Part shown: positions 8,027-16,755 of the stretch, one piece after another
Layout: each line of letters opens with the position of its first letter
How positions within the stretch are numbered: the first letter of the stretch is position 1
From: Deltaproteobacteria bacterium
GTDB lineage: Bacteria; Desulfobacterota; Binatia; UBA9968
Assembly: GCA_016874755.1 (NCBI GenBank)
Contig: VGTH01000002.1
Span: forward strand, 124,501 to 188,500
Length of the DNA stretch: 64,000 nucleotides
Reading direction: 5' to 3'
Translations under genes and position numbers: made by a program
Notes under the pieces: model-generated
Databases searched by the model: none
The model's input: the letters and a program-made list of their open reading frames with translations, nothing else
Told to the model about the DNA's origin: nothing

Positions 8027-8865
8027 TGGCGTCCCTCAAACAGCTTCTCACCAAAGTCGAATCCCTCAACGGCGCCCAGCGCCGCCTGGGGCGTTATTTG
8101 AAGAACGACAGCTCGGCGCTGCTGGTTTACAACGTCAACGATCTGGCTCAGGCGGTGGGCGTGAGCAAGGCCACCGTGGTGCGCTTTGCCAAGACCATGG
8201 GCTACGCGGGGTTCCCCGAGTTCAAACGCGACATTCAGAAGGAAATGCGCCGCAAGTTGCGTGCAGCGGACCGGATGAAGGAAACCTTTGCCGAGCTGGG
8301 CGATGATGAAAATATTTTCGGCAAGTTGATCAAACGCGACATTCAATTATTACAAGAACTACAGTCAGCCTCCTTCAGCGATTTCCAAGCAGCCGTGGAA
8401 TTGATCCTCAACGCGCGCAAGGTTTATTTAATCGGCTTGAATGCTTCGACGGCGCTGGCCTACATTCTTTACTTCCGGCTCATGCGTGTTAAGAAAGAAG
8501 CGCACTGGATCGTCATGACCGGCGGGGCCTCGCTGGTCGAGCAGCTCGCATTCATGAAACCGGAAGACGCGCTGGTCGCCATTGATTTTGTCGAGGTGCC
8601 ACGCGAAGTGCAGACCGCTTTGCAGCATGCGCAGAAGATCGGCACGCCAATTTTGGGCATCACTGATTTTCCCAGCTCGCCGATCGCCAAGGCTGCTAAA
8701 GTTTGCCTTTACGCCAAGCGTGGTTTGCACTCGTCGGTGAATTCGCTGACACCGGCGTTTTCGCTGGTCAACGCGCTGGCCATTGCCGTCGGTTGGGCGA
8801 AACGGTCAGATTCGATCAAAGCGCTCACCGATCTCGATATTTTATTGGAAGAATCGGGTATATAA
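8026..8865 (+). CDS. MurR/RpiR-family transcriptional regulator
   Basis: A 279-residue protein with the N-terminal RpiR helix-turn-helix (about 35-70: VNDLAQAVGVSKATVVRFAK followed by MGYAGFPEFKRDIQ) and a C-terminal SIS sugar-phosphate-binding domain (about 125-255: LNARKVYLIGLNASTALAYI and VAIDFVEVPREVQTALQHAQ). Family members sense phosphosugars or other small ligands. There is no Shine-Dalgarno sequence before the ATG; instead a perfect palindrome abuts it. The gene lies between a NitT/TauT-type binding protein and a run of LLM oxidoreductase and hydrolase genes on the same strand, which it may regulate. Confidence 0.9.
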   Translation: MASLKQLLTKVESLNGAQRRLGRYLKNDSSALLVYNVNDLAQAVGVSKATVVRFAKTMGYAGFPEFKRDIQKEMRRKLRAADRMKETFAELGDDENIFGKLIKRDIQLLQELQSASFSDFQAAVELILNARKVYLIGLNASTALAYILYFRLMRVKKEAHWIVMTGGASLVEQLAFMKPEDALVAIDFVEVPREVQTALQHAQKIGTPILGITDFPSSPIAKAAKVCLYAKRGLHSSVNSLTPAFSLVNALAIAVGWAKRSDSIKALTDLDILLEESGI

Positions 8866-8899
8866 GTTAATTTCGAACAAAAAATAAGGAGAGAGAATC

Positions 8900-9898
8900 A
8901 TGGCAACGAAACTAAAATTTGGCCTTCTGTTACCGCACTTCTGCGAGTATGGCTCGGCAGACAGCTGCATCGAAGGATCGAAAAAAGCGGAACAGTATGG
9001 CTTCGACTCAGTCTGGGTGCGTGACCATTTGGTTTTCGAACCGCACGGCATGGAAGGCGAAGACAACACTCACATCGAAGGCTTGTTGATCCTCGCTGCC
9101 ATCGCGGCGGAATGCAAGAAGCTCACCCTCGGCACTGGCACGGTAATCTCGCACCGCCATCCGATTCACCTCGCCCAATCGATGGCCGGTCTCAGCAACA
9201 TAGCCAAAGGCGATCTCATCATGGGCTTGGGCCTCGGCACTTTTCCGCACGAATTCGAAGCCGCCGGCTATAAGAAAGTGACGCTGCAAGATCGCGCCAA
9301 TATGGCGAAGATCAACGCGCAACTTTGTCGCCGTTTCTGGTCCGGTGAAAAGATCAGCTATCAAGACGATTACTACGATTTCAAAGACGTCGAGTTGAAA
9401 CCGTTGCCGCGCGGTAAGATTCCCATCTGGTACGGCGGCGGCACGCCGGCTTCGGCGCGCCGCGCCGCGGATTATTGCGACGGCTGGATGCCGGGCCGGA
9501 TCCCGACAGCGACGTTCAACAAAATGGTCAAGTACCTCGAAGAACAGTGCAAAGGCAACGGCCGGCCGATGGTTACCACCGGCGCGATCCCGATTACCAG
9601 CATCGACAAGAACCGCGACGTGGCGCTCAGCAAGGTCAACACCAAGGGTTTGATCAACGAAGGCAATGCGCCGAGCAAAAAGACCTGGGTCAAACCGAAA
9701 TCGGGAACTTTTTCGACTGTCGAAGACATCGAAGGCTTGCTGATGGCTGGCACGCCGGCGGACATCGCGCGTGACACCAAGCGCTACGAGGAAGCGGGCT
9801 TGAACCATATCGTCTATGATTTGCGTTTCCGCTACGCCGACTGGATGCAACAGATCGATTTTTTGGGCCAGGAAGTACTGCCAGCGGTGCGCGCGTAG
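8900..9898 (+). CDS. LLM-class (F420/FMN) flavin-dependent oxidoreductase
   Basis: A 332-residue luciferase-like TIM barrel. Family landmarks are FGLLLPHFCEYGS at the N-terminus, YGFDSVWVRDHLVF, the segment LTLGTGTVISHRHPIHLAQS, GLGLGTFPHEFEAAGY and IPIWYGGGTPASARRAADYCDGW. These enzymes use reduced F420 or FMN in hydride transfer or monooxygenation. AAGGAGAGAG precedes the ATG. A second LLM gene lies two genes downstream with an alpha/beta hydrolase between them, so the three may act in one pathway. Substrate unknown. Confidence 0.9.
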   Translation: MATKLKFGLLLPHFCEYGSADSCIEGSKKAEQYGFDSVWVRDHLVFEPHGMEGEDNTHIEGLLILAAIAAECKKLTLGTGTVISHRHPIHLAQSMAGLSNIAKGDLIMGLGLGTFPHEFEAAGYKKVTLQDRANMAKINAQLCRRFWSGEKISYQDDYYDFKDVELKPLPRGKIPIWYGGGTPASARRAADYCDGWMPGRIPTATFNKMVKYLEEQCKGNGRPMVTTGAIPITSIDKNRDVALSKVNTKGLINEGNAPSKKTWVKPKSGTFSTVEDIEGLLMAGTPADIARDTKRYEEAGLNHIVYDLRFRYADWMQQIDFLGQEVLPAVRA

Positions 9899-9910
9899 CG
9901 CGCTGCACAT

Positions 9911-9982
9911 GTTTCGGGTTCCGAGTTTCGCGTTTCGGGTTAAGATCCGAAGACTCGAAACCCGGAACTCGCAACTCGAAAC
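9911..9982. repeat. Intergenic palindrome, GTTTCGGGTT family
   Basis: Left arm starts GTTTCGGGTTCCGAGTTTCG (9911 on); the right arm ends GGAACTCGCAACTCGAAAC. The arms, about 33 bases each, are imperfect reverse complements built from the words TTTCG and GGGTT. A single-arm copy lies at 18063-18104. Confidence 0.8.
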
Positions 9983-9996
9983 ATCAAGGAGTTTCT

Positions 9997-10917
9997 ATGC
10001 GTACGGAAAAAGTTAACTTCTACAGCGAAGGCAATAAACTTGCCGGCGTGCTCTATTTGCCCGACGGCGAGCAAGGCAAACCATTTCCCGGCATCGTCCA
10101 GGGCCCCGGGTTCCTCGGTCTCAAAGACGCCAAGCATTACATCATGATGTTCGAAAAACTTTGTGCCGCCGGCTATGCCTGCCTGTGCTTCGACTACCGC
10201 GGCTGGGGCGACAGTGAAGGCAACGATCGTGGTTGGGTCATGCCAGCGTGGCAAGCCGCGGACATCCGCGCCGCGCTCTCCTACATGGAGGCTCGTCCCG
10301 ACATCGACTCCGATCGCCTAGCGACCTACGGTTCCGGCGGCACCGGCGGCGGTAACGCCGTCTACGTTGCAGCAAACGACGCGCGCGTCAAATGCTGTGT
10401 TAGCTACCTGGGCGTCAGCAGCGGCCGCGACTGGCTGCACTCCATGCGCCGCGAATACGAATGGGTTGATTATTTGAAAGAAATCGACGAGGACCGCAAA
10501 CAGCGCGCGCTCACCGGCAAGAGCAAAATCGTTAGTGCCCGCGAAGGCGGCATCATGGTGCAGACCCCGGAGCGGGTCACGACCAACATCAAGAAAGACG
10601 TCGCCGACAAGATCCCAGACGGCATGCCGCTGGCTTGCGCCGAGGCGATTTTGGAATACAGCCCCATCGACGTCGTGCACAAGATTTCGCCCCGCGGCGT
10701 GCTATTCATCGCCGTCGAAGGCGACGCCGTGACGCCGGAGCAGCAGTCTTTCGATTTATACGAAGCCGCCGGCGAGCCGAAGAAGTTAGTGCTGTACAAG
10801 AAGACCACCCACTACGGCATCTACAATGATTACTTCGACGATGTCGCCGCCAACGTGGTCGACTGGTACAACCGGTATTTGAAATATCATAAGGTAGAGA
10901 TCACCGAATCAAAGTAA
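9997..10917 (+). CDS. Alpha/beta hydrolase, dienelactone-hydrolase/xylan-esterase type
   Basis: A 306-residue protein. The oxyanion segment GPGFLGLKDAK, the strand YACLCFDYRGWGDSEG, the acid region VEGDAVTPEQQ and the terminal histidine in THYGIYNDYF all match the fold. The nucleophile elbow is odd: it reads ATYGSGGTGGGN where relatives have a G-x-S-x-G-G-G-N pattern, so a serine is not at the expected place. AAGGAG lies upstream of the ATG, inside the tail of a palindromic repeat. Flanked by two LLM oxidoreductases, it may hydrolyse an ester or lactone made by one of them; with the altered elbow it could also be a non-hydrolytic relative. Confidence 0.82.
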   Translation: MRTEKVNFYSEGNKLAGVLYLPDGEQGKPFPGIVQGPGFLGLKDAKHYIMMFEKLCAAGYACLCFDYRGWGDSEGNDRGWVMPAWQAADIRAALSYMEARPDIDSDRLATYGSGGTGGGNAVYVAANDARVKCCVSYLGVSSGRDWLHSMRREYEWVDYLKEIDEDRKQRALTGKSKIVSAREGGIMVQTPERVTTNIKKDVADKIPDGMPLACAEAILEYSPIDVVHKISPRGVLFIAVEGDAVTPEQQSFDLYEAAGEPKKLVLYKKTTHYGIYNDYFDDVAANVVDWYNRYLKYHKVEITESK

Positions 10918-10929
10918 CCGGAAAATATC

Positions 10930-11006
10930 GCGCGCGGAGGCGCAGAGAACGCAGAGAAAAGAGTTTTTATTTTTCCGAACTCTGCGCCCTCAGCGTCTCC
11001 GCGCGA
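10930..11006. repeat. Full GCGCGGAG / CTCCGCGC intergenic palindrome
   Basis: Left arm CGCGCGGAGGCGCAGAGAAC then GCAGAG; right arm CTCTGCGCCCTCAGCG then TCTCCGCGCG. The arms are imperfect reverse complements around an AT-rich loop (TTTTTATTTTT). Related copies: 2001-2037, 52827-52908 and 57919-57952. Confidence 0.85.
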
Positions 11007-11032
11007 AACAATTCTTAATTTAGGAGCATTCA

Positions 11033-12055
11033 ATGAAAAACATATCCTTCGGCGTGCGCGTGCCGAATTCTGGGCCGCTGTCGAGCATTGAAAACATCGT
11101 CAAGGCCAGCAAAGCCGCCGAAGACATGGGCTTCGACGCAATCTGGGTGCACGACCATGTGGTTTGGTCGTCGGAGATGCACAAACATCACATCTCTTCC
11201 GGCGCCTTCGAAGCGCTCGCCGACACGCAGGACGCAAACTTCTTCGAGGCGACAACGATTCTTTCTTACCTCGCCGCCGAGACGAAAAAGATCGTGTTAG
11301 GCGTCGCTTGCTTGGTCATGCCGTGCCGCAATCCGGTGTATGCCGCCAAGCAATATGGCACGCTCGATCATCTCGCCAACGGCCGCCTGCTCGTCGGCGT
11401 CGGCTTGGGCTCGAAAGCGACGCGCGAATCGGACGAATTCGGCGTCTTCGGCGTGTCCTACGACCGGCGCGGCGACCGCACCGACGAATACATTGAAGCA
11501 ATGAAAGCGATCTGGACCCAGCCGCTGGCTTCCTACAAAGGTGACTTTCTCGAATTCAAAAACGCCGAAGTTTATCCCAAGCCCATTCAAAAGCCCCATC
11601 CACCGGTGTGGGTCGGCGGCTGGATGAAGCTCGCAGCCAAACGCGCTGGCAAATACGGCGAAGGCTGGATTCCGGGCTGGCTGTCACCGAAAGAAATGAA
11701 AGTCGGCTGCGATATATTGGCACAGACCGCGAAAGACAACGGCCGCGATCCGAAAAAGATCACCATCGCGGTGGAAAAGCTCGCGACCATCGCCAAGACC
11801 CGCGAAGAAGGCTTGAACCTGGCGCTGCCGACACTGAAAACCAGCAGCGAAAGCTACGAACGCGACATCGACAGCATGCAATTCGCGTTGGACCGTCACA
11901 TCTTCGGTTCCATCGATGACGTGCGCCGGCGCTGCGATGAGTTCGTCGAAAACGGCGTGCAGCACTTCGAGCTGAAGATCATCTATCCGACGATCGACAG
12001 CTTGCTGCGCCAGATGGATCTTTGGGCGGAGAATATTATTCCGAAGTACAACTAG
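11033..12055 (+). CDS. LLM-class flavin-dependent oxidoreductase
   Basis: A 340-residue luciferase-like protein, a paralogue of the one at 8900. Landmarks: FGVRVPNSGPLSSIENIVKA, MGFDAIWVHDHVVW, IVLGVACLVMPCRNPVYAAK, GRLLVGVGLGSKATRESDEF and PPVWVGGWMKLAAKRAGKYG. AGGAGCATTCA precedes the ATG. The long loop after DHVVW (SSEMHKHHISSGAFEALADT) is the active-site cap that usually sets substrate choice and differs from the 8900 protein. The molybdenum hydroxylase operon follows it on the same strand after another palindromic repeat. Confidence 0.9.
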   Translation: MKNISFGVRVPNSGPLSSIENIVKASKAAEDMGFDAIWVHDHVVWSSEMHKHHISSGAFEALADTQDANFFEATTILSYLAAETKKIVLGVACLVMPCRNPVYAAKQYGTLDHLANGRLLVGVGLGSKATRESDEFGVFGVSYDRRGDRTDEYIEAMKAIWTQPLASYKGDFLEFKNAEVYPKPIQKPHPPVWVGGWMKLAAKRAGKYGEGWIPGWLSPKEMKVGCDILAQTAKDNGRDPKKITIAVEKLATIAKTREEGLNLALPTLKTSSESYERDIDSMQFALDRHIFGSIDDVRRRCDEFVENGVQHFELKIIYPTIDSLLRQMDLWAENIIPKYN

Positions 12056-12057
12056 CG

Positions 12058-12142
12058 CAAAGCGTCTAGCGTCTGGGTTCTAGAGTTCGGCGTTTTCGGA
12101 TTCCGAAGCGCTAGACCCTAGACGCTAAACGCCAGACGTTTT
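12058..12142. repeat. Intergenic palindrome, GCGTCTAGCGTCT family
   Basis: Left part AAAGCGTCTAGCGTCTGGG; right part CTAGACGCTAAACGCC then AGACGTTTT. The arms are imperfect reverse complements built from the words GCGTCTAG and CTAGACGC. It separates the LLM gene from the molybdenum hydroxylase operon. Confidence 0.8.
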
Positions 12143-12154
12143 CCGGAGAAAACC

Positions 12155-12634
12155 TTGAATCTGCAATTCACTCTCAACGGCAAGCCGTGGAAGGTTGACT
12201 GCGAGCCGGCCGATACGTTGGCCGAAGTGCTGCGCAATCAGTTGAATCTCAACGGCACGAAGGTTTCCTGCGAAGTGCAGGTGTGCGGCGCCTGCACGGT
12301 TTTGGTCGACAACTTGCCCGTCAGCGCTTGTACTTATTTAGCCTACGAAGCTCGCGGCAAAAGCGTCGTCACCGTCGAAGGCTTGGAAAAACCGGACGGC
12401 ACGCTGCACCCAATTCAGCAGGCGTTTATCGATGAGTTCGCTTTTCAATGCGGCTTTTGCACGCCGGGCATGATCCTGGCGACCAAAGCGCTGTTGGATG
12501 AAAATCCCAAGCCGACCCGCGACGAGATCGTCCATCACATGGACGGCAACATCTGCCGCTGCACCGGCTACGTGCCGATCGTCAACGCGATCAACCGCGC
12601 CGCCGACATGCTGGCCAAGGAGAAGGGAAAGTGA
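12155..12634 (+). CDS. Molybdenum hydroxylase small subunit, [2Fe-2S] protein
   Basis: A 159-residue iron-sulfur subunit of a xanthine dehydrogenase-family enzyme. The plant-ferredoxin-like cluster is carried by CEVQVCGACTVLVDN and the partner cysteine in VSAC; the second, proximal cluster by CGFCTPG and NICRCTGY. It passes electrons from the molybdopterin subunit towards the FAD subunit. The start is TTG at 12155 with CCGGAGAAAACC before it; no better start exists, since the frame upstream is repeat sequence. Its TGA overlaps the GTG start of the next gene (GTGA), so the two are translationally coupled. Confidence 0.93.
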   Translation: MNLQFTLNGKPWKVDCEPADTLAEVLRNQLNLNGTKVSCEVQVCGACTVLVDNLPVSACTYLAYEARGKSVVTVEGLEKPDGTLHPIQQAFIDEFAFQCGFCTPGMILATKALLDENPKPTRDEIVHHMDGNICRCTGYVPIVNAINRAADMLAKEKGK

Positions 12635-14910
12635 GCGCGCAAGAAAAAACCGATTTTTCTATCGTCAATCATTCGATCCCGCGGCGCGACGGGCGCGTCA
12701 AAGTCACCGGCCGGGCGCAGTACGTCGCCGACTTAAAACTAATCGGTATGGCCTACGCGAAAGTGCTGCGCAGCCCCTACGCCCACGCGAAAATTATCTC
12801 TATCGACAAGACCAAAGCGGAGAATCATCCCGGCGTTTACTGTGTCGTCACCGGCTTCGATCTCAAAGGATTGAATCCCTATTTCGGCCACGCGGTCAAA
12901 GACCATCCGCTCTTAGCCATCGACAAAGTCCGCTACGCCGGCGAGCCCGTGGCGGCCGTCGTCGCAGTCGACGAACGCACCGCGTTCGAGGCGCTGGAAT
13001 TCATCGATGTCAAATACGAAGAGCTGAAAGGCATCTTCACGCCGCAGGAAGCGCTCGCCAAAGACGCCCCGTTGTTGCACGACCGAAAATTCGAAGCCGG
13101 CGCGCTGCGCGGTTTCGAAGGCGAAGTGAGCGCTGGCAAGGGCAGCAACATCTGCCAGACCCATAAAATTCAGTGGGGCGACATCGACAAAGCTTTCAAA
13201 GAAGCGGCCGCTGTGATCGAGGGCGACTACTATTTTCCGATGACCTACGCCTACGCGATGGAGCCCTATGTCGCCATCGCCGATGTCACCGATCAGGGCG
13301 TTAACATTTACTCTTCGGCGCAGCACCCCTTCATGGTGCGCCACGATTTGAAAACCGTTTTCAATTTGCCGGTCAGCAAAGTGCGCCTGATGGTGCCGTT
13401 TGTCGGCGGCGGTTACGGCAGTAAGTCGTATACGAAAGTCGAGCCGCTGGCTGCGGCCTGCTCATGGAAAGCCAAGCGGCCGGTGAAGCTCCAGCTCACC
13501 GTCGAAGAAGCCATGCTCACCACGCGCAGCGATGACGCTTACACCTGGATGCGCACGGCGGTCGACAAAAACGGAAAAATAATTGCGCGCCAGGCTAAAA
13601 TAATGATGAACACCGGCGCATACGCCGAGAATAGTCCGCTGGTGGTCGAGAAGTCGACCAATCGCTGCGTCGGACCGTATGCGATTCCTAATGTGTTGAT
13701 CGAAAACATGTCGCTCTACACGAACACCGTTCCGGCGAGCTCCTATCGCGGCTTCGGCTGCGCCCAAGTCACTTTGCCGGGCGAGTCGCAGATCGACGAG
13801 CTGGCGGCGAAGATCGGCATGGACCCCTACGAGTTTCGCCAGTTGAATGCCGCGCAGCCAAAGCAAGAATTTTTCCCCGGCATGCGCCCCTTCGACGGCA
13901 CGTTGAAGCAGGATCTGGAAACCGCCGCGAAGTCGATCGGCTGGGGCACACCCGTGCCGAAGGGCCACGGCCGCACGGTCGCTTGCTCAGGCAGCGACGC
14001 CGGCGCCTATCCTTTAACGTCGACAGCCGTGCGGGTTCACGCAGATGGCTCGGTCACGATCATGACTGGCAGCACGGAACTAGGCCAAGGCAGCCACACG
14101 ATTTTGCCGCAGATCGCAGCCGAAGAGTTAGGCATCGAATATAGCGAAGTGAACGTGGTCTCGTCCGACACCGCGATCACGCCCTACGACCGTTCCACCG
14201 GCGCCAGCCGCACGACGACATTGATGGGCAGCGCGGTCTTGGAAGCCTGCCAAGAAGCGATCCAACAAATGGTCGTGATGGCCGCCGACGTCCTTAAAGT
14301 GAAGAAGGAAGATATTCAAGTGATCAAAGGCGGCGTGCGCTGCGGCGAAGCCCAGCTCAACTGGTCGCAGGTGATCAGCAAATTCTACGCGCTGCCCGAC
14401 GGCGAAGTGATCGGCCGTTCGTACATCAGAAAATCCGGACGGTTTGCAGCCCTGCCGGTCTTCTGGGAGACCGCGGCCACCGCCTGCGAGCTTTCCGTCG
14501 ACGAAGATACCGGCAAGATCACCGTCGAAAAACTCGCGACCGTCGGCGACGTCGGCTTAGCGATCAACCCCGCGTTGGCCGAAGGCCAAGACATCGGCGC
14601 CGCGACCATGGGGTTGGGCATCGGCCTGTTCGAGGAGCTGGTCTACGAAGGCTCGCAGTTGATGAACGGCTCGATCCTCGACTACCGCGTGCCGCGCTTC
14701 TCCGACTTGCCGAAAGAAGTCGAATTGCACTTGGTACAAAACCGCGACGGCGTCGGCCCCTACGGCGCCAAAGGCGGTGGCGAAGCATCGTTAAATTCCA
14801 TGGCCGCCAACATCGCCAACGGCGTCGATAAAGCCGTCGGCGTGCGCATCCGCCAAGCGCCGCTGACACCCGAGCGGGTGTGGCGAGCGATGAGAGAGAA
14901 GAAAGGATGA
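12631..14910 (+). CDS. Molybdenum hydroxylase large subunit (xanthine dehydrogenase family)
   Basis: A 759-residue molybdopterin-binding subunit beginning at a GTG that overlaps the preceding stop. Diagnostic segments: GRAQYVADLKLIGMAYAKVL, VPFVGGGYGSKSYTK, SYRGFGCAQ, STELGQGSHTILPQIAAEEL and near the C-terminus GAKGGGEAS, whose glutamate (about residue 718) is the catalytic base of the family. It hydroxylates or reductively dehydroxylates a carbon centre using water, on substrates such as purines, nicotinate, aldehydes or benzoyl-CoA derivatives. The order small-large-medium matches CO dehydrogenase-like and hydroxybenzoyl-CoA reductase-like operons, but the substrate is not decidable here. 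Confidence 0.92.
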   Translation: MSAQEKTDFSIVNHSIPRRDGRVKVTGRAQYVADLKLIGMAYAKVLRSPYAHAKIISIDKTKAENHPGVYCVVTGFDLKGLNPYFGHAVKDHPLLAIDKVRYAGEPVAAVVAVDERTAFEALEFIDVKYEELKGIFTPQEALAKDAPLLHDRKFEAGALRGFEGEVSAGKGSNICQTHKIQWGDIDKAFKEAAAVIEGDYYFPMTYAYAMEPYVAIADVTDQGVNIYSSAQHPFMVRHDLKTVFNLPVSKVRLMVPFVGGGYGSKSYTKVEPLAAACSWKAKRPVKLQLTVEEAMLTTRSDDAYTWMRTAVDKNGKIIARQAKIMMNTGAYAENSPLVVEKSTNRCVGPYAIPNVLIENMSLYTNTVPASSYRGFGCAQVTLPGESQIDELAAKIGMDPYEFRQLNAAQPKQEFFPGMRPFDGTLKQDLETAAKSIGWGTPVPKGHGRTVACSGSDAGAYPLTSTAVRVHADGSVTIMTGSTELGQGSHTILPQIAAEELGIEYSEVNVVSSDTAITPYDRSTGASRTTTLMGSAVLEACQEAIQQMVVMAADVLKVKKEDIQVIKGGVRCGEAQLNWSQVISKFYALPDGEVIGRSYIRKSGRFAALPVFWETAATACELSVDEDTGKITVEKLATVGDVGLAINPALAEGQDIGAATMGLGIGLFEELVYEGSQLMNGSILDYRVPRFSDLPKEVELHLVQNRDGVGPYGAKGGGEASLNSMAANIANGVDKAVGVRIRQAPLTPERVWRAMREKKG

Positions 14911-14975
14911 ATTATGAATTATGAAGGATGAATTAGAGGAGAATTACTTCCGCTTTCCGCCTTCATACTTCCGAC
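14907..14975. repeat. ATGAATT word repeat with partial inverted arm
   Basis: Four head-to-tail variants of the 7-mer ATGAATT (14907-14934), beginning in the stop codon of the large-subunit gene, then a pyrimidine-rich arm CTTCCGCTTTCCGCCTTC. It replaces any visible ribosome binding site of the next gene. Confidence 0.65.
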
Positions 14976-14981
14976 TTTTTT

Positions 14982-15836
14982 ATGATGCCCCTAAGAAAAT
15001 TCACGATCCATCAACCGAAAACCGTCGCTGAAGCCGCGCAGATGCTCACCCAGTTCGGCGAGAAGGGCCGCCTCTACGCTGGTGGCACCGAGCTGCTGCT
15101 CGCGATGAAACACGACTTGCTGCGCTATGAAAATCTTGTCGACGTCAAAACCATTCCCGGACTCGACAAGATCGAAGCGAGCGGTGCGAGCGTCGTCATC
15201 GGCGGCGGCGTCACGCACCGGACACTAGAACGCAACAACGTTATCAAAGAAAAACTTCCGGTCGTCGCCGAAATGGAATCCAAAGTCGCCAACATTCGCG
15301 TCCGCGCTTCGGGCACGCTGGGCGGCAACCTCTGTTTTGCCGAGCCCCACTCCGATCCCGCAACCCTGCTGACTGCTCTCGAAGCCAAAGCGCGCATTCA
15401 AGGCAAAGCCGGCGAGAAAACCATCGCGGTAGAAAAACTCATCACCGGCGCCTACGAAACTTCATTGGGCGCAGACGAACTGCTCACCGCCGTGGAAGTT
15501 CCAGCCCTGGCAAAGAATCAGCGCGCCGCCTATCTGAAATTCCAAACCCACGAACGCCCCACTCTGGGCATGGCGCTCGTCCTCGAAGTCGACGGCGACA
15601 CCATCAAAAAAGCCCGCGCCGTCGTTGGCAGCGTCAGCGCCACACCGACGCGCTCCGACAAGACCGACGCCGCCTTGGTGGGCAAGCGCAGCGACGTGGA
15701 AAAGCAACTGGGCGATGCCGCACAAGCACTAGCCGATGCAGCGGATCCGGTGGATGATCTTCAAGGAAGCGGCGAATACAAGCGGCACTTGATCGGGGTT
15801 TTCTTAAAGCGGGCGTTCGTCAAAGCGTTGGTTTAA
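14982..15836 (+). CDS. Molybdenum hydroxylase medium subunit, FAD-binding
   Basis: A 284-residue FAD subunit. The flavin-binding segments KGRLYAGGTELLLAMK and VANIRVRASGTLGGNLCFAE are clear, followed by the CO dehydrogenase flavoprotein C-terminal domain (about 175-280). With 12155 and 12631 it completes a three-subunit molybdenum hydroxylase that passes electrons from the substrate to NAD or another acceptor. Two ATGs (14982, 14985) are possible; neither has a clear ribosome binding site, because the 70-base gap is a word-repeat element. Confidence 0.9.
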   Translation: MMPLRKFTIHQPKTVAEAAQMLTQFGEKGRLYAGGTELLLAMKHDLLRYENLVDVKTIPGLDKIEASGASVVIGGGVTHRTLERNNVIKEKLPVVAEMESKVANIRVRASGTLGGNLCFAEPHSDPATLLTALEAKARIQGKAGEKTIAVEKLITGAYETSLGADELLTAVEVPALAKNQRAAYLKFQTHERPTLGMALVLEVDGDTIKKARAVVGSVSATPTRSDKTDAALVGKRSDVEKQLGDAAQALADAADPVDDLQGSGEYKRHLIGVFLKRAFVKALV

Positions 15837-15889
15837 GGCCCTGTCAGCCTTAGTAGCGAGCGTGGATTCTCCCTCGCCCGCCCGTTCTA

Positions 15890-16711
15890 CTACTTTCCCC
15901 AATCGCGCGAATAGCGGAAATCGCGGTCGATGGTGCGCTGCGAGACTTTTGCGATCACTGGCAGACGGCGCTTAAACTGCGAGTTCATGATGCGCTTCGA
16001 AACATCGTCGACAAAGCGCTCGGGAAAACCAGCGGCAATCAGTTCGCTTCGGGTGTAGCGCTGATCGACCATCAGGTACAACAGCTTGTCGACTTCCCGG
16101 TAAGTAAATCCCAACTCTCCCTCGTCGGTTTGGCCGGTCCAGAGATCGGCTGAGGGTTCCTTTTCGACAATCTCCGACGGCACTCCGATCGCCGCAGCCA
16201 ATGCCCAGACTTGCGTCTTATAGAGATCGCCCAGCGGGTTGATCGCTGACGCCATGTCGCCGTGCAGCGTGCCATAACCCAACAACAGTTCGGTCTTGTT
16301 GCTGGTGCCCAGCACCAAGGCGTCCCACCGCATCGAATGGTCGTAGAGAATGGTCATGCGCTCGCGCGCCATCTTGTTGCCGCGCCGGCGCGCGTCGGCA
16401 TCGGGAAATTTTTCGAAATAAGCGTCGATCTGCGGCGTGATCTCGACCAGCATCGATTCGATACCGCTCTTGCGCGCCACCATTTCGGCGTGCCTTTGAC
16501 TATCGGGATTGGAGCTTTTGTAGGGCATCAAGACGGCCAAAACATCTTGCGGCCCAAGCGCCTCAGCGGCGAGCATCGCGCTCAACGCCGAATCGACGCC
16601 GCCGGAAAGGCCGACCACCACGCGCTTCAAGCCGGTTTTCTCGACCTCGTTGCGAATGAACGCGGCGAGAATTTCCCGGAGCAAAGTAGTATTGGTCGGA
16701 ATTTGAATCAT
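15890..16711 (-). CDS. nadE: NAD(+) synthetase, ATP-PPi synthetase domain only
   Basis: A 273-residue NAD synthetase (start ATG 16711; an in-frame TTG at 16729 would add six residues, and neither has a good ribosome site). The N-type ATP pyrophosphatase loop [18 protein letters not shown] is intact, as are [14 protein letters not shown] and the [19 protein letters not shown] segment that binds deamido-NAD. The enzyme amidates nicotinate adenine dinucleotide with ammonia. There is no fused glutaminase domain; instead a nitrilase-type protein that could supply ammonia is encoded just upstream (16756-17679) on the same strand, about 45 bases away. Confidence 0.93.
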   Translation of the reverse strand: MIQIPTNTTLLREILAAFIRNEVEKTGLKRVVVGLSGGVDSALSAMLAAEALGPQDVLAVLMPYKSSNPDSQRHAEMVARKSGIESMLVEITPQIDAYFEKFPDADARRRGNKMARERMTILYDHSMRWDALVLGTSNKTELLLGYGTLHGDMASAINPLGDLYKTQVWALAAAIGVPSEIVEKEPSADLWTGQTDEGELGFTYREVDKLLYLMVDQRYTRSELIAAGFPERFVDDVSKRIMNSQFKRRLPVIAKVSQRTIDRDFRYSRDWGK

Positions 16712-16755
16712 GGCGAGGGATCGCGGCAAGGGAAGTGCTTGGGCGCAAACAAAAA

